Made by a program: the position numbers and the translations under genes. Under the pieces are notes generated by a model that was given only the letters and a program-made list of their open reading frames with translations, was not told where the DNA came from and searched no databases. From NCBI GenBank assembly GCA_937864115.1, contig CALMII010000027.1, forward strand, positions 1 to 64,000: a stretch of 64,000 nt of DNA. The letters run 5' to 3'. Below are positions 1 through 7,839 of this stretch, piece by piece (the stretch's first letter is position 1; each line of letters starts with the position of its first letter). Source of the stretch: an uncultured Steroidobacter sp. Its GTDB lineage: Bacteria; Pseudomonadota; Gammaproteobacteria; Steroidobacterales; Steroidobacteraceae.

Positions 1-220
1 TCTGATAGAAGTCGTTGCGGATGCCTGCCGACTCCGGCTGATCAGCCAGCGTCGCAGCGCCGCCGCTCGGGAACGTGGTCGTGCTGCCGAGGTAGATCGC
101 CGACACCTGCTCCGCCGTGAGCGAGGCCGCCGCGTTCTTCGGATTCACGATGACGACGATGTCGGCGTTGGCGCCGGCCGCAGCCAGCGCGAGCGCGAGA
201 CCTGCAATGATGTTGCGCAT
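1..220 (-). CDS. PBP-like (phosphate-binding type) periplasmic protein, partial
   Basis: The start codon is at 220 and the 3' end lies outside the window, so only the first 73 codons are visible. The protein opens with a hydrophobic signal peptide ending near Ala-Asn-Ala, followed by the IVVIVNPKN stretch typical of short PstS-like substrate-binding proteins of the PBP superfamily. The mature part is almost identical to the protein at 1759-2181: bases 1-166 and 1953-2118 differ at only 4 positions by eye. The signal peptides are quite different. It sits 9 bases downstream of the porin gene at 230-1459 and is probably co-transcribed with it. The ligand is unknown; phosphate is only the family default. 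Confidence 0.75.
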   Translation of the reverse strand, partial: MRNIIAGLALALAAAGANADIVVIVNPKNAAASLTAEQVSAIYLGSTTTFPSGGAATLADQPESAGIRNDFYQ

Positions 221-229
221 GTGCCTCTC

Positions 230-1459
230 CTAGAAAATGAAGTCGAAGGACAGGCTGTACATGTTGAGCGACCCGTCGAAGCCCGGTTGCACTTCGTTGA
301 GCATGCCGTCGCCTTTCTTCACGTCGATGTGGTCGTACTGGAACTTGACCACCGCGCCATTGAGTACCCAGAACGAGGGGACTTCATAGCGCACGCCGGC
401 ACTGTACGAATCCTGGTCGTTGGTGACCGTGCCGATCACGCCGTTGACGGACGCGGACAACGCGGCCAGCGGACCGACGGCCGGAATCGCGGTCGACTCC
501 TGCACGCCATCGCGGCGGACGAAGGCGTAGGTTGCGTACGGCTGGAGCCCGCCGAAGCGGCGTCCGTACGTGAGATAGGCGCCGTGCACGTCCGGCATCA
601 CGTAGTTGCCGTGTTCGCTGTCGCGCGACGCGTACTCGCCGGCAACGACGTTCGTGCCGTCGTCGTACTGCACGCCCACGTCGAGGAGCGTGAACTTCTC
701 GCCATCGAGATCGACGCGGCGGGCTTCCGACGCACAGGCGCCGCAGGCCACGGCCGGCACGCCGTTGAGCGCCGTGATCAGGGGCACGATCGCCGGCGTC
801 GTGGTGCCCAGTTCCATCCTTCCATAGCCCAGACGGGTGGTGAGCGAACCGTAGTCGCCCGAGACCACGATGCCGCCCCACTCGGGCACTTCGGTCGTGT
901 ACTCGTTGGTGCCGACCTTGGCTTCGCTGTCGCCGTAGTACGGCTGCACGGTCACGTTGACCGGACCGAGCGAGGTGCGCCAGAGCAGGTCGACGCCGCG
1001 CAGCTGGTACGCGGGCGCGAGGTTGTACACCTCGATCGGCGGACGCACCCAGAGGTTCGCGTAACCGATGAACACCGAGTCGGAGAACATGAAGGTGGGC
1101 GTGCGCAGATAACCCGCGCGGGCGCTGAAGTTCGACGTCGGCTGCAGCCGCACGTAAGCCCAGTCCAGATGCGGTTTCCAGTCGGCCGTGAGGTCGGCGT
1201 AAGCGACGCCCTGGACCGTGGCCGAGATCATGTCGTTGAACTTGGCGGTGACCTGAAGACCGATCTTGGAATCGATCGCGAACGTGCCGTCGCCATCGAT
1301 GCCCTCCTCCTGACCCAGGTAGCCGACCTGAGCTTCGTCCGTATCGGTCTGCGCGTACGCAGCGGTCGAGAAGCCGCTATAGGAAAAATCGACCGCCGAT
1401 GCCAGCGCGGGCAGCGATGCCGCGATGGCGAGCGCGATCGTCGAAATTCTGAATCGCAT
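230..1459 (-). CDS. Outer-membrane beta-barrel porin-like protein
   Basis: This 409-residue protein has a clear signal peptide (about residues 1-22, ending Ala-Ser-Ala) and then the segment VDFSYSGFSTAAYAQ. Alternating polar and hydrophobic stretches run to a C-terminal Phe (FDFIF), the usual signature of a barrel strand recognised by the Bam complex. It is a clear paralogue of the protein at 2194-3414, sharing the N-terminal segment, blocks such as PTFMFSDSVFIGYAN and the C-terminus. The downstream neighbour is a secreted PBP-like protein, so the pair may capture and pass one solute. No specific porin family or substrate can be named from sequence alone. Confidence 0.7.
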   Translation of the reverse strand: MRFRISTIALAIAASLPALASAVDFSYSGFSTAAYAQTDTDEAQVGYLGQEEGIDGDGTFAIDSKIGLQVTAKFNDMISATVQGVAYADLTADWKPHLDWAYVRLQPTSNFSARAGYLRTPTFMFSDSVFIGYANLWVRPPIEVYNLAPAYQLRGVDLLWRTSLGPVNVTVQPYYGDSEAKVGTNEYTTEVPEWGGIVVSGDYGSLTTRLGYGRMELGTTTPAIVPLITALNGVPAVACGACASEARRVDLDGEKFTLLDVGVQYDDGTNVVAGEYASRDSEHGNYVMPDVHGAYLTYGRRFGGLQPYATYAFVRRDGVQESTAIPAVGPLAALSASVNGVIGTVTNDQDSYSAGVRYEVPSFWVLNGAVVKFQYDHIDVKKGDGMLNEVQPGFDGSLNMYSLSFDFIF

Positions 1460-1664
1460 GGGAACTCCGGTGATACATGGGTGCGGGCAATGGCTCGCAC
1501 CCCTCTGTATCGGCGGGCGACTGCCGATCCTGACGCGGTATCGCCCGAACCTGGTCGCATGGTTCGACCGGTATCGACGATAGGGGATTCACTCAGTGCA
1601 GGTTCGTCCGATGATCTGCGTCACAAGAAGCAGCGGCCGTCGGGAAACCGGTTGCCGGGGGTTT

Positions 1665-1728
1665 CTGTAGGTCAGGCTTCAGCCTGACTCTGACAAAGAG
1701 GCCGGCTGAAGCCGGCCCCACAGGAAGA
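1665..1728. repeat. Family A palindromic element (REP-like)
   Basis: Two small hairpins lie back to back. One has CAGGCT/AGCCTG arms and the other GCCGGC/GCCGGC arms, and the outer ends are TGTAGG and CCACAGG. It lies between the first PBP-like gene of the array and the next porin gene, in the 299-base gap 1460-1758. The rest of that gap shows no gene. Confidence 0.85.
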
Positions 1729-1758
1729 GGGGCCACCCTGACCCGACCGGCTTCTGCC

Positions 1759-2181
1759 TCACAGCTTCAGCGCCACCTTCACCGAGCCGTCCACCGCGGA
1801 CGAATCGATGTAGCCGATCGCATTCGGATCGCCGGCGACGAATGCCTTCACGTCCGCATCGCTCTTCAGTTCCTTCGGCGGCGTGCCCTTGCCCGTGAAG
1901 GTGATGCGCGCCCACGTGGCTTTCGCCTGCGCGGACGAGCGGCCCGTCGCCTTCTGATAGAAGTCGTTGCGGATGCCTGCCGATTCCGGCTGATCAGCCA
2001 GCGTCGCAGCGCCGCCGCTCGGGAACGTGGTCGTGCTGCCCAGATAGATCGCCGACACCTGCTCCGCAGTGAGCGAGGCCGCCGCGTTCTTCGGATTCAC
2101 GATGACGACGATGTCGGCAGTCGCGCTGAGCGAACCCAGCGCCAGTGCGGCGAACGTCAGGGTTGCAATGGTCTTGTGCAT
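1759..2181 (-). CDS. PBP-like (phosphate-binding type) periplasmic protein
   Basis: This 140-residue protein has a signal peptide ending near Ser-Ala-Thr-Ala and one small PBP-like domain. The domain is much shorter than a full PstS (about 320 residues) but fits the short PBP-like family often found as separate secreted proteins. The ATG at 2181 is preferred because GGAG lies 6 bases upstream; an in-frame TTG at 2193 overlaps that ribosome-binding site. It follows the porin at 2194-3414 by 12 bases and is near-identical in its mature part to the truncated gene at 1-220. A role in anion scavenging is inferred from the fold only. Confidence 0.75.
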   Translation of the reverse strand: MHKTIATLTFAALALGSLSATADIVVIVNPKNAAASLTAEQVSAIYLGSTTTFPSGGAATLADQPESAGIRNDFYQKATGRSSAQAKATWARITFTGKGTPPKELKSDADVKAFVAGDPNAIGYIDSSAVDGSVKVALKL

Positions 2182-2193
2182 GACGTTCTCCAA

Positions 2194-3414
2194 TCAAAAA
2201 ATGAAGTCGAAGGAGGCACTGATCATGTCTGTCTCACCCTCGAATCCGGGCTGGACGTTGATGAACAGGCCGTTGCCTTCCTTTGCTTCGATGTGATCGT
2301 ACTGCAGCTTGACGATGGCGCCCTTCACGATCGAAAAGCTCGGCACTTCGTAGCGCAAACCCAGCGTGTACGAATCCTGGTCGTTGCCGGTCGAAGCCAG
2401 CGTCGCGTTCGCCGCAGCGGCGATCGCCGCGAACGGGCTGCCGGCGGGAATCGCGGAGGCGTTCGCACCGTCGCGGCGTGCGATGGCATACGTGGCATAC
2501 GGCATCAGTGAGCCGAAACGATGGCCATAGGTTGCGTATGCCGAGTGCATGTCCGGCGCAACGTACTGTCCGCTTTCGCGCTTGCCATACTCGACGATGG
2601 CGAGATTCGTGCCGTTGTCGAACTGCAGGCCGAAATCGAGATACTCGTACGGTGAGCTCGTCGGATCGAGACCATCGGCATCGGTCGCGCAGCCCGCGCA
2701 GCCCATCCCGGCCAGCATGCGCAGCTGGTCGATGACACCGGCGAGCTGTGCATTGACGGTATCGAGCTTCTGCCGGCCGTAACCGGCGCGGACCATGAAC
2801 GAGCCCATCTCGGCGGACGCGGCCAGCCCATACCACTCTTTCACGTCGACGGTCGTCGCAGGATCGCCGGCTTCGAGTTCGCTGTCGCCGTAGTAGGGCT
2901 GCACGGATACGGTGACGGCGCCGACGGACTGGCGCCACAGCAGATCGGCGCCGCGCAATTGGTAGACCGGCGTGAGGTTGTAGACCTCCATCGGCGTGCG
3001 GATCCAGCTGTTCGCGTAGCCGATGAAGACCGAGTCCGAAAACATGAAGGTCGGCGCACGCATGTAGCCGACACGGGCGCTCAGGTTCGATACGGGCTGG
3101 AACTTGATGTAGGCCCAGTCGAGATGGGGTTCCCAGTTCGACGTCAGATCGGTGTACGCGACGCCCTGCACGGTCGCCGAGAACATATCGTTGAACCGGG
3201 CGGTCACTTGCACGCCGAGCTTCGAGTCCGCCTTGAACGAACCATCCTCGTCGATGCCTTCGGGCTGACCGACGTAACCCACCTGCGCCAGGTCGGTGTC
3301 GGTCTGGGCATAGGCGGCCGTCGAAAAGCCGCTGTAGGAAAAGTCGACCGCCGCGGCGAGCGACGGCAGGGCAGCCGCGACGGCGAGCGCGACCGCTGGA
3401 ATTCTGGGACGCAT
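2194..3414 (-). CDS. Outer-membrane beta-barrel porin-like protein (second copy)
   Basis: This 406-residue paralogue of the porin at 230-1459 has the same layout: a signal peptide cut after Ala-Ala-Ala, the VDFSYSGFSTAAYAQ start of the mature protein, many amphipathic strands and a terminal FDFIF. The ATG at 3414 is chosen over an upstream GTG at 3486 because it begins the signal peptide and has GGAG about 8 bases upstream. The two porins have diverged in the middle region (near residues 210-260, where this copy carries CAGC and the other ACGACAS), far more than their PBP-like partners have. Substrate unknown. Confidence 0.7.
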   Translation of the reverse strand: MRPRIPAVALAVAAALPSLAAAVDFSYSGFSTAAYAQTDTDLAQVGYVGQPEGIDEDGSFKADSKLGVQVTARFNDMFSATVQGVAYTDLTSNWEPHLDWAYIKFQPVSNLSARVGYMRAPTFMFSDSVFIGYANSWIRTPMEVYNLTPVYQLRGADLLWRQSVGAVTVSVQPYYGDSELEAGDPATTVDVKEWYGLAASAEMGSFMVRAGYGRQKLDTVNAQLAGVIDQLRMLAGMGCAGCATDADGLDPTSSPYEYLDFGLQFDNGTNLAIVEYGKRESGQYVAPDMHSAYATYGHRFGSLMPYATYAIARRDGANASAIPAGSPFAAIAAAANATLASTGNDQDSYTLGLRYEVPSFSIVKGAIVKLQYDHIEAKEGNGLFINVQPGFEGETDMISASFDFIF

Positions 3415-3592
3415 GCAAATGACTCCGGTGTTTCGGCAGTACTGCCTGCCGCATGATCCAGCTATCGGCTGATCGCAGCGCGGCAATGATGCGGCGCATG
3501 CTGCATGCGGCGTACGGGGTTTTCCTGAACGGCGCCGATCGGCAGAACTGGATCACACGGGCTGAAACGAAAACGGGAATGACGAAGCATTG

Positions 3593-3657
3593 CAGCTTCA
3601 GCGCCACCGATCCCTCCACCGCGGACGAACGATGTAGCCGATGGCTTTCGGATCCCC
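3593..3657 (-). pseudogene. Remnant of a third PBP-like gene 3' end
   Basis: These bases align by eye with 1760-1835, the 3' end of the intact PBP-like gene, in the same orientation. CAGCTTCAGCGCCACC, TCCACCGCGGACGAA and CGATGTAGCCGAT are shared. Small deletions and substitutions break the frame, and nothing of the gene's body remains. It lies in the 279-base gap before the flavodoxin-like gene. It implies that the porin/PBP array was once at least one unit longer. Confidence 0.75.
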
Positions 3658-3693
3658 TCAGTCGCCGCCGGGCGGACTGCTACAGTGCCGCGC

Positions 3694-4164
3694 ATGTCGA
3701 CTGCCAACCGGATCCTGCTCATCTACGGCGGCCATGCCGGCGGTCGCACGCTCGACATGGTGCAGGCCGTGACGACCGGCATTCTCCTGTCCGGCGAACC
3801 GATCGAACTGCGCGCGCAGCCGGCGCTCGATGCCGATGTCGACGATCTGCTCTGGGCCCAGGCGTTGCTCATCGGCACGCCGGAACACTTCGGCTACATG
3901 GCCGGCGCGGTGAAGGACTTCATGGATCGCACGTTCTATCCGGTCGAAGGCCGGGTCGACGGCCTGCCGTACGCCCTGTTCGTCAGCGCCGGCAATGACG
4001 GCACGGGAGCCGTCGCGTCGATCGAGCGGATCGCGCTCGGCTACCGGTGGAAAAAAGCGGCCGAGCCGGTGATCGTGAAGGGCGACGTCGACGAGGCGGC
4101 CCGCCAGCGGTGCATCGAGCTGGGACAGACGATGGCGTCGGGGCTGGCGCTGGGGATTTTCTGA
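3694..4164 (+). CDS. Flavodoxin-like / NAD(P)H-dependent oxidoreductase family protein
   Basis: This 156-residue protein has a flavodoxin-like fold. A short strand ILLIYGGHAGG near the N-terminus would bind the FMN phosphate; it is followed by GTPEHFGYMAG and an aromatic loop, and later by FVSAGNDGTGA, a typical second flavin loop. It probably moves electrons to a small quinone or disulfide-type substrate in the cytoplasm, but the partner is unknown. An in-frame GTG at 3685 is the alternative start. It stands alone, between the porin array remnant and a family A repeat. Confidence 0.65.
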   Translation: MSTANRILLIYGGHAGGRTLDMVQAVTTGILLSGEPIELRAQPALDADVDDLLWAQALLIGTPEHFGYMAGAVKDFMDRTFYPVEGRVDGLPYALFVSAGNDGTGAVASIERIALGYRWKKAAEPVIVKGDVDEAARQRCIELGQTMASGLALGIF

Positions 4165-4179
4165 CCGGGCTCTGTTCTT

Positions 4180-4258
4180 CTGTAGGTCAGGCTTGTAGGT
4201 CAGGCTTTAGCCTGACTCCCTAAAGAAAGGCCGGCTGAAGCCGGCCCCACAGGAAGAG
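4180..4258. repeat. Family A palindromic element with duplicated half-unit
   Basis: Same organisation as the element at 1665-1728, but the 13-base unit GTAGGTCAGGCTT occurs twice in a row before the TAGCCTGAC arm. The GCCGGC hairpin and CCACAGG end follow. It fills most of the 214-base gap between two + strand genes. Confidence 0.85.
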
Positions 4259-4378
4259 TCCCTTATGTGATCCAGTCGGCAACGCCTGTCCCGCATTCTC
4301 GGCGAGACTCGCAGCTCCCCGTCGGGGACCTGCTGGTTCGACGCAAACGTAGGCCGGCGGTTTTACCTGCTTTCGCGA

Positions 4379-4990
4379 ATGCCACGGATGTCTGCGCTCC
4401 TTGCATCACTGCTGTCCGATATCCCACGCCTGACCGGGCTCGCGATCGCGCTGCTCGCGGCGCTGGTGGCGCTCGCGGCGTACTGGCGGCGCGAACGTCC
4501 CTCGGCCTACGCCGGCATGCACCGGGCGAACGTGCCGGTCCCGCGTGCGGCCGCCCATCGCGACAGCCCGACGGTGAAAGTGCCGGCGCCGCAACGCATG
4601 GATCGGCTGCGCCGGATCTATCGCCTTGCGCCCGGCGATCATGTCGATGTCGCGGAGAACCATCCGGTACCGGGCGTCACCGTCCCGCGCTTCCGCATCT
4701 TTCTCAAAGGCGTGCTGCGACTCGACGATGGCTCGGTGGCCGCACACATCCGTGTCGATTTCGGCGGTAGCGCGGTGAGCTGCGGTCCGCTGGTCGAAGA
4801 AACGGCCTTCAACGAATTCGTCCTGCCGCGCGCCGCACGCGACGAAGCGCGCAACTGCGTCTTCCATTACCAGGAACACGGCGACTCGCTCGACTTCATG
4901 CGCATCAAGCTACGCGGTCTGGACATGGATGCCGATATCGCGGAGATCGATGTGCTGCAGGTGTCGGAACGGTGGCCGGCCGCGGGCTAG
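4379..4990 (+). CDS. Hypothetical membrane-anchored protein
   Basis: This 203-residue protein of no recognised family has one strong hydrophobic segment at about residues 16-35 (LTGLAIALLAALVALAAY), followed by Arg-rich residues. It is therefore probably anchored in the inner membrane by its N-terminus. The rest is soluble, mixed alpha/beta and without Cys pairs or nucleotide-binding loops. The start could also be the Met at codon 4 (4388). It is followed by a family A repeat and then the glycosylase gene. No function can be assigned. Confidence 0.5.
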   Translation: MPRMSALLASLLSDIPRLTGLAIALLAALVALAAYWRRERPSAYAGMHRANVPVPRAAAHRDSPTVKVPAPQRMDRLRRIYRLAPGDHVDVAENHPVPGVTVPRFRIFLKGVLRLDDGSVAAHIRVDFGGSAVSCGPLVEETAFNEFVLPRAARDEARNCVFHYQEHGDSLDFMRIKLRGLDMDADIAEIDVLQVSERWPAAG

Positions 4991-5000
4991 CATTTCTCTT

Positions 5001-5062
5001 CCTGTGGGGCCGGCTTCAGCCGGCCTTTCTCTGCGGATGGCCGGCTGAAGCCGGCCCCACAG
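5001..5062. repeat. Family A palindromic element, two GCCGGC hairpins
   Basis: Here both half-elements are of the GCCGGC type: CCTGTGGGGCCGGCTTCAGC at the left and its mirror ending CCGGCCCCACAG at the right. The whole element is therefore a near-perfect inverted repeat with a short spacer. It lies between two + strand genes. Confidence 0.88.
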
Positions 5063-5104
5063 CAGAGAACCCGGTGTGAAATCCGACTTCTTCGATCTCA
5101 TACT

Positions 5105-5716
5105 GTGTCGGTGGCGACACGCAAACTTCCCCGCTCCTTCTACTCGCGCGAAACGCTCGCCGTCGCGAAAGAGCTGCTCGGCCTGCACCTGGTGCGCGTC
5201 GGCCCGCACGGCCGGCAGGTCGGGCGCATCGTCGAGGTGGAGGCCTACAAGGGGCCGCACGATCTCGCGGCGCATTCGTCGCGCGGTCGCACGCAGCGCA
5301 CCGAGGTCATGTTCGGTCCGCCCGGACACGCCTACGTCTATCTCATCTACGGTTTCTGGAATTGTCTCAACGTCGTCACGGCCACGAGCGGCGTGCCGCA
5401 CGCCGTGCTGATCCGCGGACTCGAACCGGTCGCCGGCATCGCGAACACGACGCATGGTCCGGGCCTGCTGTGCCGCGCGCTCGAGATCGACCGCACACTG
5501 AACGGCACGGATCTCACGGGCGGCACGCTGTGGATCGAACGACCGGTCACCAAGGATTACCGCGCGCCGAAGATCGCGCGCAGCACGCGCATCGGCGTGG
5601 ACTATGCAGGTGACTGGGCGAAGAAACCGTGGCGGTTCTTCGATGCGGATTCGCCGCAGGTGTCGACCGTGACGGCGGCGGCGCGGCGCAGGGCGATGGG
5701 CCACGGCGCCGGTTAG
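5105..5716 (+). CDS. mpg: DNA-3-methyladenine glycosylase (AAG/MPG family)
   Basis: This 203-residue protein is the usual length for bacterial members of the AAG family, which remove alkylated purines such as 3-methyladenine and hypoxanthine to start base-excision repair. Family blocks are visible in order: ARELLG-like AKELLG, IVEVEAYKG (with the Glu that activates water), a GRT segment, GPPGHAYVYLIYG, and the later HGPGLL block. The most likely start is the GTG at 5105, with a second GTG two codons later. It is flanked by family A repeats on both sides and looks monocistronic. Confidence 0.9.
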   Translation: MSVATRKLPRSFYSRETLAVAKELLGLHLVRVGPHGRQVGRIVEVEAYKGPHDLAAHSSRGRTQRTEVMFGPPGHAYVYLIYGFWNCLNVVTATSGVPHAVLIRGLEPVAGIANTTHGPGLLCRALEIDRTLNGTDLTGGTLWIERPVTKDYRAPKIARSTRIGVDYAGDWAKKPWRFFDADSPQVSTVTAAARRRAMGHGAG

Positions 5717-5730
5717 TCTTCTTTACTTTC

Positions 5731-5850
5731 TTCCTGTGGGGCCGGCTTTAGCCGGCCTCTTTATCAGAAGTCAGGCTAAAGCCTGACCTACAGGAAGATG
5801 GCCGGCTGTGACCGAAGGAAATCCCGCGGGAAAGCCGGCCCCACAACAGG
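5731..5850. repeat. Family A composite element (three hairpins)
   Basis: A GCCGGC hairpin, a CAGGCT hairpin and a third unit follow one another. In the third, GCCGGC arms enclose the insert TGTGACCGAAGGAAATCCCG. The same insert recurs at 18785-18815 and 53839-53868. It lies between the converging glycosylase and chemoreceptor genes. Confidence 0.85.
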
Positions 5851-5865
5851 CAGGCAGGGGTTTCT

Positions 5866-7515
5866 TCAGAACTCCTGCCACACATCCGAACCGGACACCT
5901 TCTTCACCGGCTCCGCGGCGGCCACTCGGGCCACCGGCTTCCTCGCCGGCGCCTTCGTTACCGCCCGCACCGGCTGCTCGACACGGCGCGGCGCGGATTC
6001 GCCTTCCACGCGGAACAGCGCGATCAGATCGGTCAGCGCCTTGGCCTGGCCCTTCATGGTGACGGCCACGGAGGACGTCTCTTCCGCCATCGCGGCATTC
6101 TGCTGGGTCATTTCGTCCATCTGCATGATGGCGGTGTTGACCTGGTCGAGGCCGTTCGCCTGCTGCGAGCTGGCTTCGGAAATCTCGCCGATGATGTCGG
6201 CGACCTTCTTGGCCGCAGCGACGATGTCGTGCAGGTGCTTGCCGGATTCGTCGACGAGCTTCGAACCGTCCTGCACCTTGGTGACGCTGTCCTTGATGAG
6301 TTCCTTGATCTCGCGCGCCGCCGTGGCGCTGCGCTGCGCGAGGTTGCGCACTTCGGAAGCGACCACGGCGAAGCCGCGGCCCTGTTCGCCGGCGCGCGCG
6401 GCTTCGACCGCGGCATTGAGCGCGAGCAGGTTGGTCTGGAACGCGATCTCGTCGATCACGCCGATGATGTCGGAAATGCGGCGGCTGGAATCGTTGATCT
6501 CGCTCATCGCGGCCACGGCGCTGGTCGCCACCGAACCGCCGCGTTCGGCGCGATCGCGCGCTTCGGACGCCAGCGCACTGGCGTGACGCGCGTTCTCGGC
6601 GTTGCGCTTCACGGAGACGGTCATCTCTTCCATGCTCGATGCAGTTTCTTCGAGGCTGGCGGCCTGCTCCGAAGTACGCACGTTGAGCCGGTCGATGCTG
6701 CTGTTGATGTCGGCCGCCGCGGTATCCACGGTGCCCGAGGTGCTGCGCACGTCGCGGATCAGCGTGCCGAGCTTCTGGCGCAGCGTCTCGATGCCATGCA
6801 GCAGGCTCGAGTTGTCGCCAGCCTGCAGCTGCACCGACGTCGTGAAATCGCCGCCGGCGATGGAGCGCACGGTGTCGGCCGCCAGTTCGGGCTCGCCGCC
6901 CAGCGCGCGGAACACGCTGCCGATCAGCACCCACGAACCGATGCCGAGCGCGAGCAGCATGACCACCGCCATGACGATGCTCACGACCAGGCTGCGACGA
7001 ATGTTGTCGGTGCCGCTGGTGAGCAGCGAGCGGAATTCGCCGATGGCATCGTCCTGCGCCTTGGTCAGCGTGGTCTTCAGGGTTTCAGACGTCTGCTGCA
7101 TCCGGGAAATGGCCGTCGCCGGATCGCCGGAGGCGGTGCCGAGCATCATGTTGGTCGCGGAAACCGCGGCGCCGTAGTAGTCGTCGAAGGCCGAACGCAA
7201 CTGCTCATCGAGCTGGCTGTCGGCATCGACGTCCGAGAGTTCCTTGAGCGCCGTCCTGACGCCGCCCGCCTGCTGTTCGGCCGCGGTCAGTCCTTCCTTG
7301 TCGCCTTCCGCAACGGCGCGCTGCAACGATTCCTCGATGCTGGTGACGTGCGCGCGGAAAGTCCGCAGCGCTTCGACCGTCGGGTACTGGACCTTTTCGA
7401 CGCGCACGAGCGCCGCCGATGTCCGCGAGGTCATCTGCGAACTGACGGAGATACCGATCGCGACGATCGCGGCGGTCATGATGGGCAATAGCCAGATGCG
7501 GTGTTTGAACTTCAT
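5866..7515 (-). CDS. Methyl-accepting chemotaxis protein
   Basis: This 549-residue membrane receptor feeds the CheA/CheW pathway. The first membrane helix is at about residues 8-27, a periplasmic four-helix-type sensor covers 30-175, and a second helix lies at about 176-200. A HAMP linker follows, then a long coiled-coil signalling domain whose hairpin tip reads [20 protein letters not shown]. The tail is Ala/Pro/Arg/Lys-rich and ends VWQEF, close to the NWETF-type pentapeptide that tethers CheR/CheB. This suggests it is methylated like a high-abundance receptor. No other che genes are near. The ligand is unknown. Confidence 0.93.
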   Translation of the reverse strand: MKFKHRIWLLPIMTAAIVAIGISVSSQMTSRTSAALVRVEKVQYPTVEALRTFRAHVTSIEESLQRAVAEGDKEGLTAAEQQAGGVRTALKELSDVDADSQLDEQLRSAFDDYYGAAVSATNMMLGTASGDPATAISRMQQTSETLKTTLTKAQDDAIGEFRSLLTSGTDNIRRSLVVSIVMAVVMLLALGIGSWVLIGSVFRALGGEPELAADTVRSIAGGDFTTSVQLQAGDNSSLLHGIETLRQKLGTLIRDVRSTSGTVDTAAADINSSIDRLNVRTSEQAASLEETASSMEEMTVSVKRNAENARHASALASEARDRAERGGSVATSAVAAMSEINDSSRRISDIIGVIDEIAFQTNLLALNAAVEAARAGEQGRGFAVVASEVRNLAQRSATAAREIKELIKDSVTKVQDGSKLVDESGKHLHDIVAAAKKVADIIGEISEASSQQANGLDQVNTAIMQMDEMTQQNAAMAEETSSVAVTMKGQAKALTDLIALFRVEGESAPRRVEQPVRAVTKAPARKPVARVAAAEPVKKVSGSDVWQEF

Positions 7516-7805
7516 GGACTTCGATTCGCTTTACCGGGTGAACCCGGAACGGAAGTCGCCCATTGCGGCGACGCACCTGCAATAACGGCAGGGAATTGCC
7601 GGTCTGAAGGGGGCCTGTGCGCAATTGGGAACCAAGGCCGCACAGAGGCGGGTGCGCGAGGGATTGCCGCGATACCGGCTTCAGTGAAAGCCTGACCCGC
7701 CAATGGGCCATCGCGGTGCAACCGACTGAGCTGTCAGGAATCCGACTTCTTTCCCGCCAGGCCCGACCGGGTACGCGGGTGGTTTATCATCCGCCCTCTT
7801 TTTCT
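7516..7805. other. Divergent intergenic region, no gene seen
   Basis: This gap separates the divergent chemoreceptor and YgiQ genes and should hold both promoters. A degraded family A half (GGCTTCAGTGAAAGCCTGAC) is visible near 7677-7697. I found no convincing riboswitch, including c-di-GMP-I type features, before the chemoreceptor. Confidence 0.5.
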
Positions 7806-7838
7806 GGCCCGCCGCCAGTAGCCAGTCGCCAGCCGCCC
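7806..7838. repeat. Family E half-element directly before ygiQ
   Basis: A GCCGCCAGTAGCCAGTCGCC-type stretch matching the arms of the palindrome at 40947-41032 ends one base before the ygiQ start codon. It replaces any normal ribosome-binding site there. Confidence 0.6.
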
Positions 7839-7839
7839 C

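Noticed and set aside
4180..5850. Possible CRISPR array from regularly recurring family A repeats
   Set aside because: Repeats are palindromic, variable in length, spaced by whole genes and not by uniform spacers, and no cas genes are present.
7516..7680. Possible c-di-GMP riboswitch upstream of the chemoreceptor
   Set aside because: The minus-strand leader lacks the conserved class I core words and a tetraloop-receptor pair; only simple GC stems are seen.
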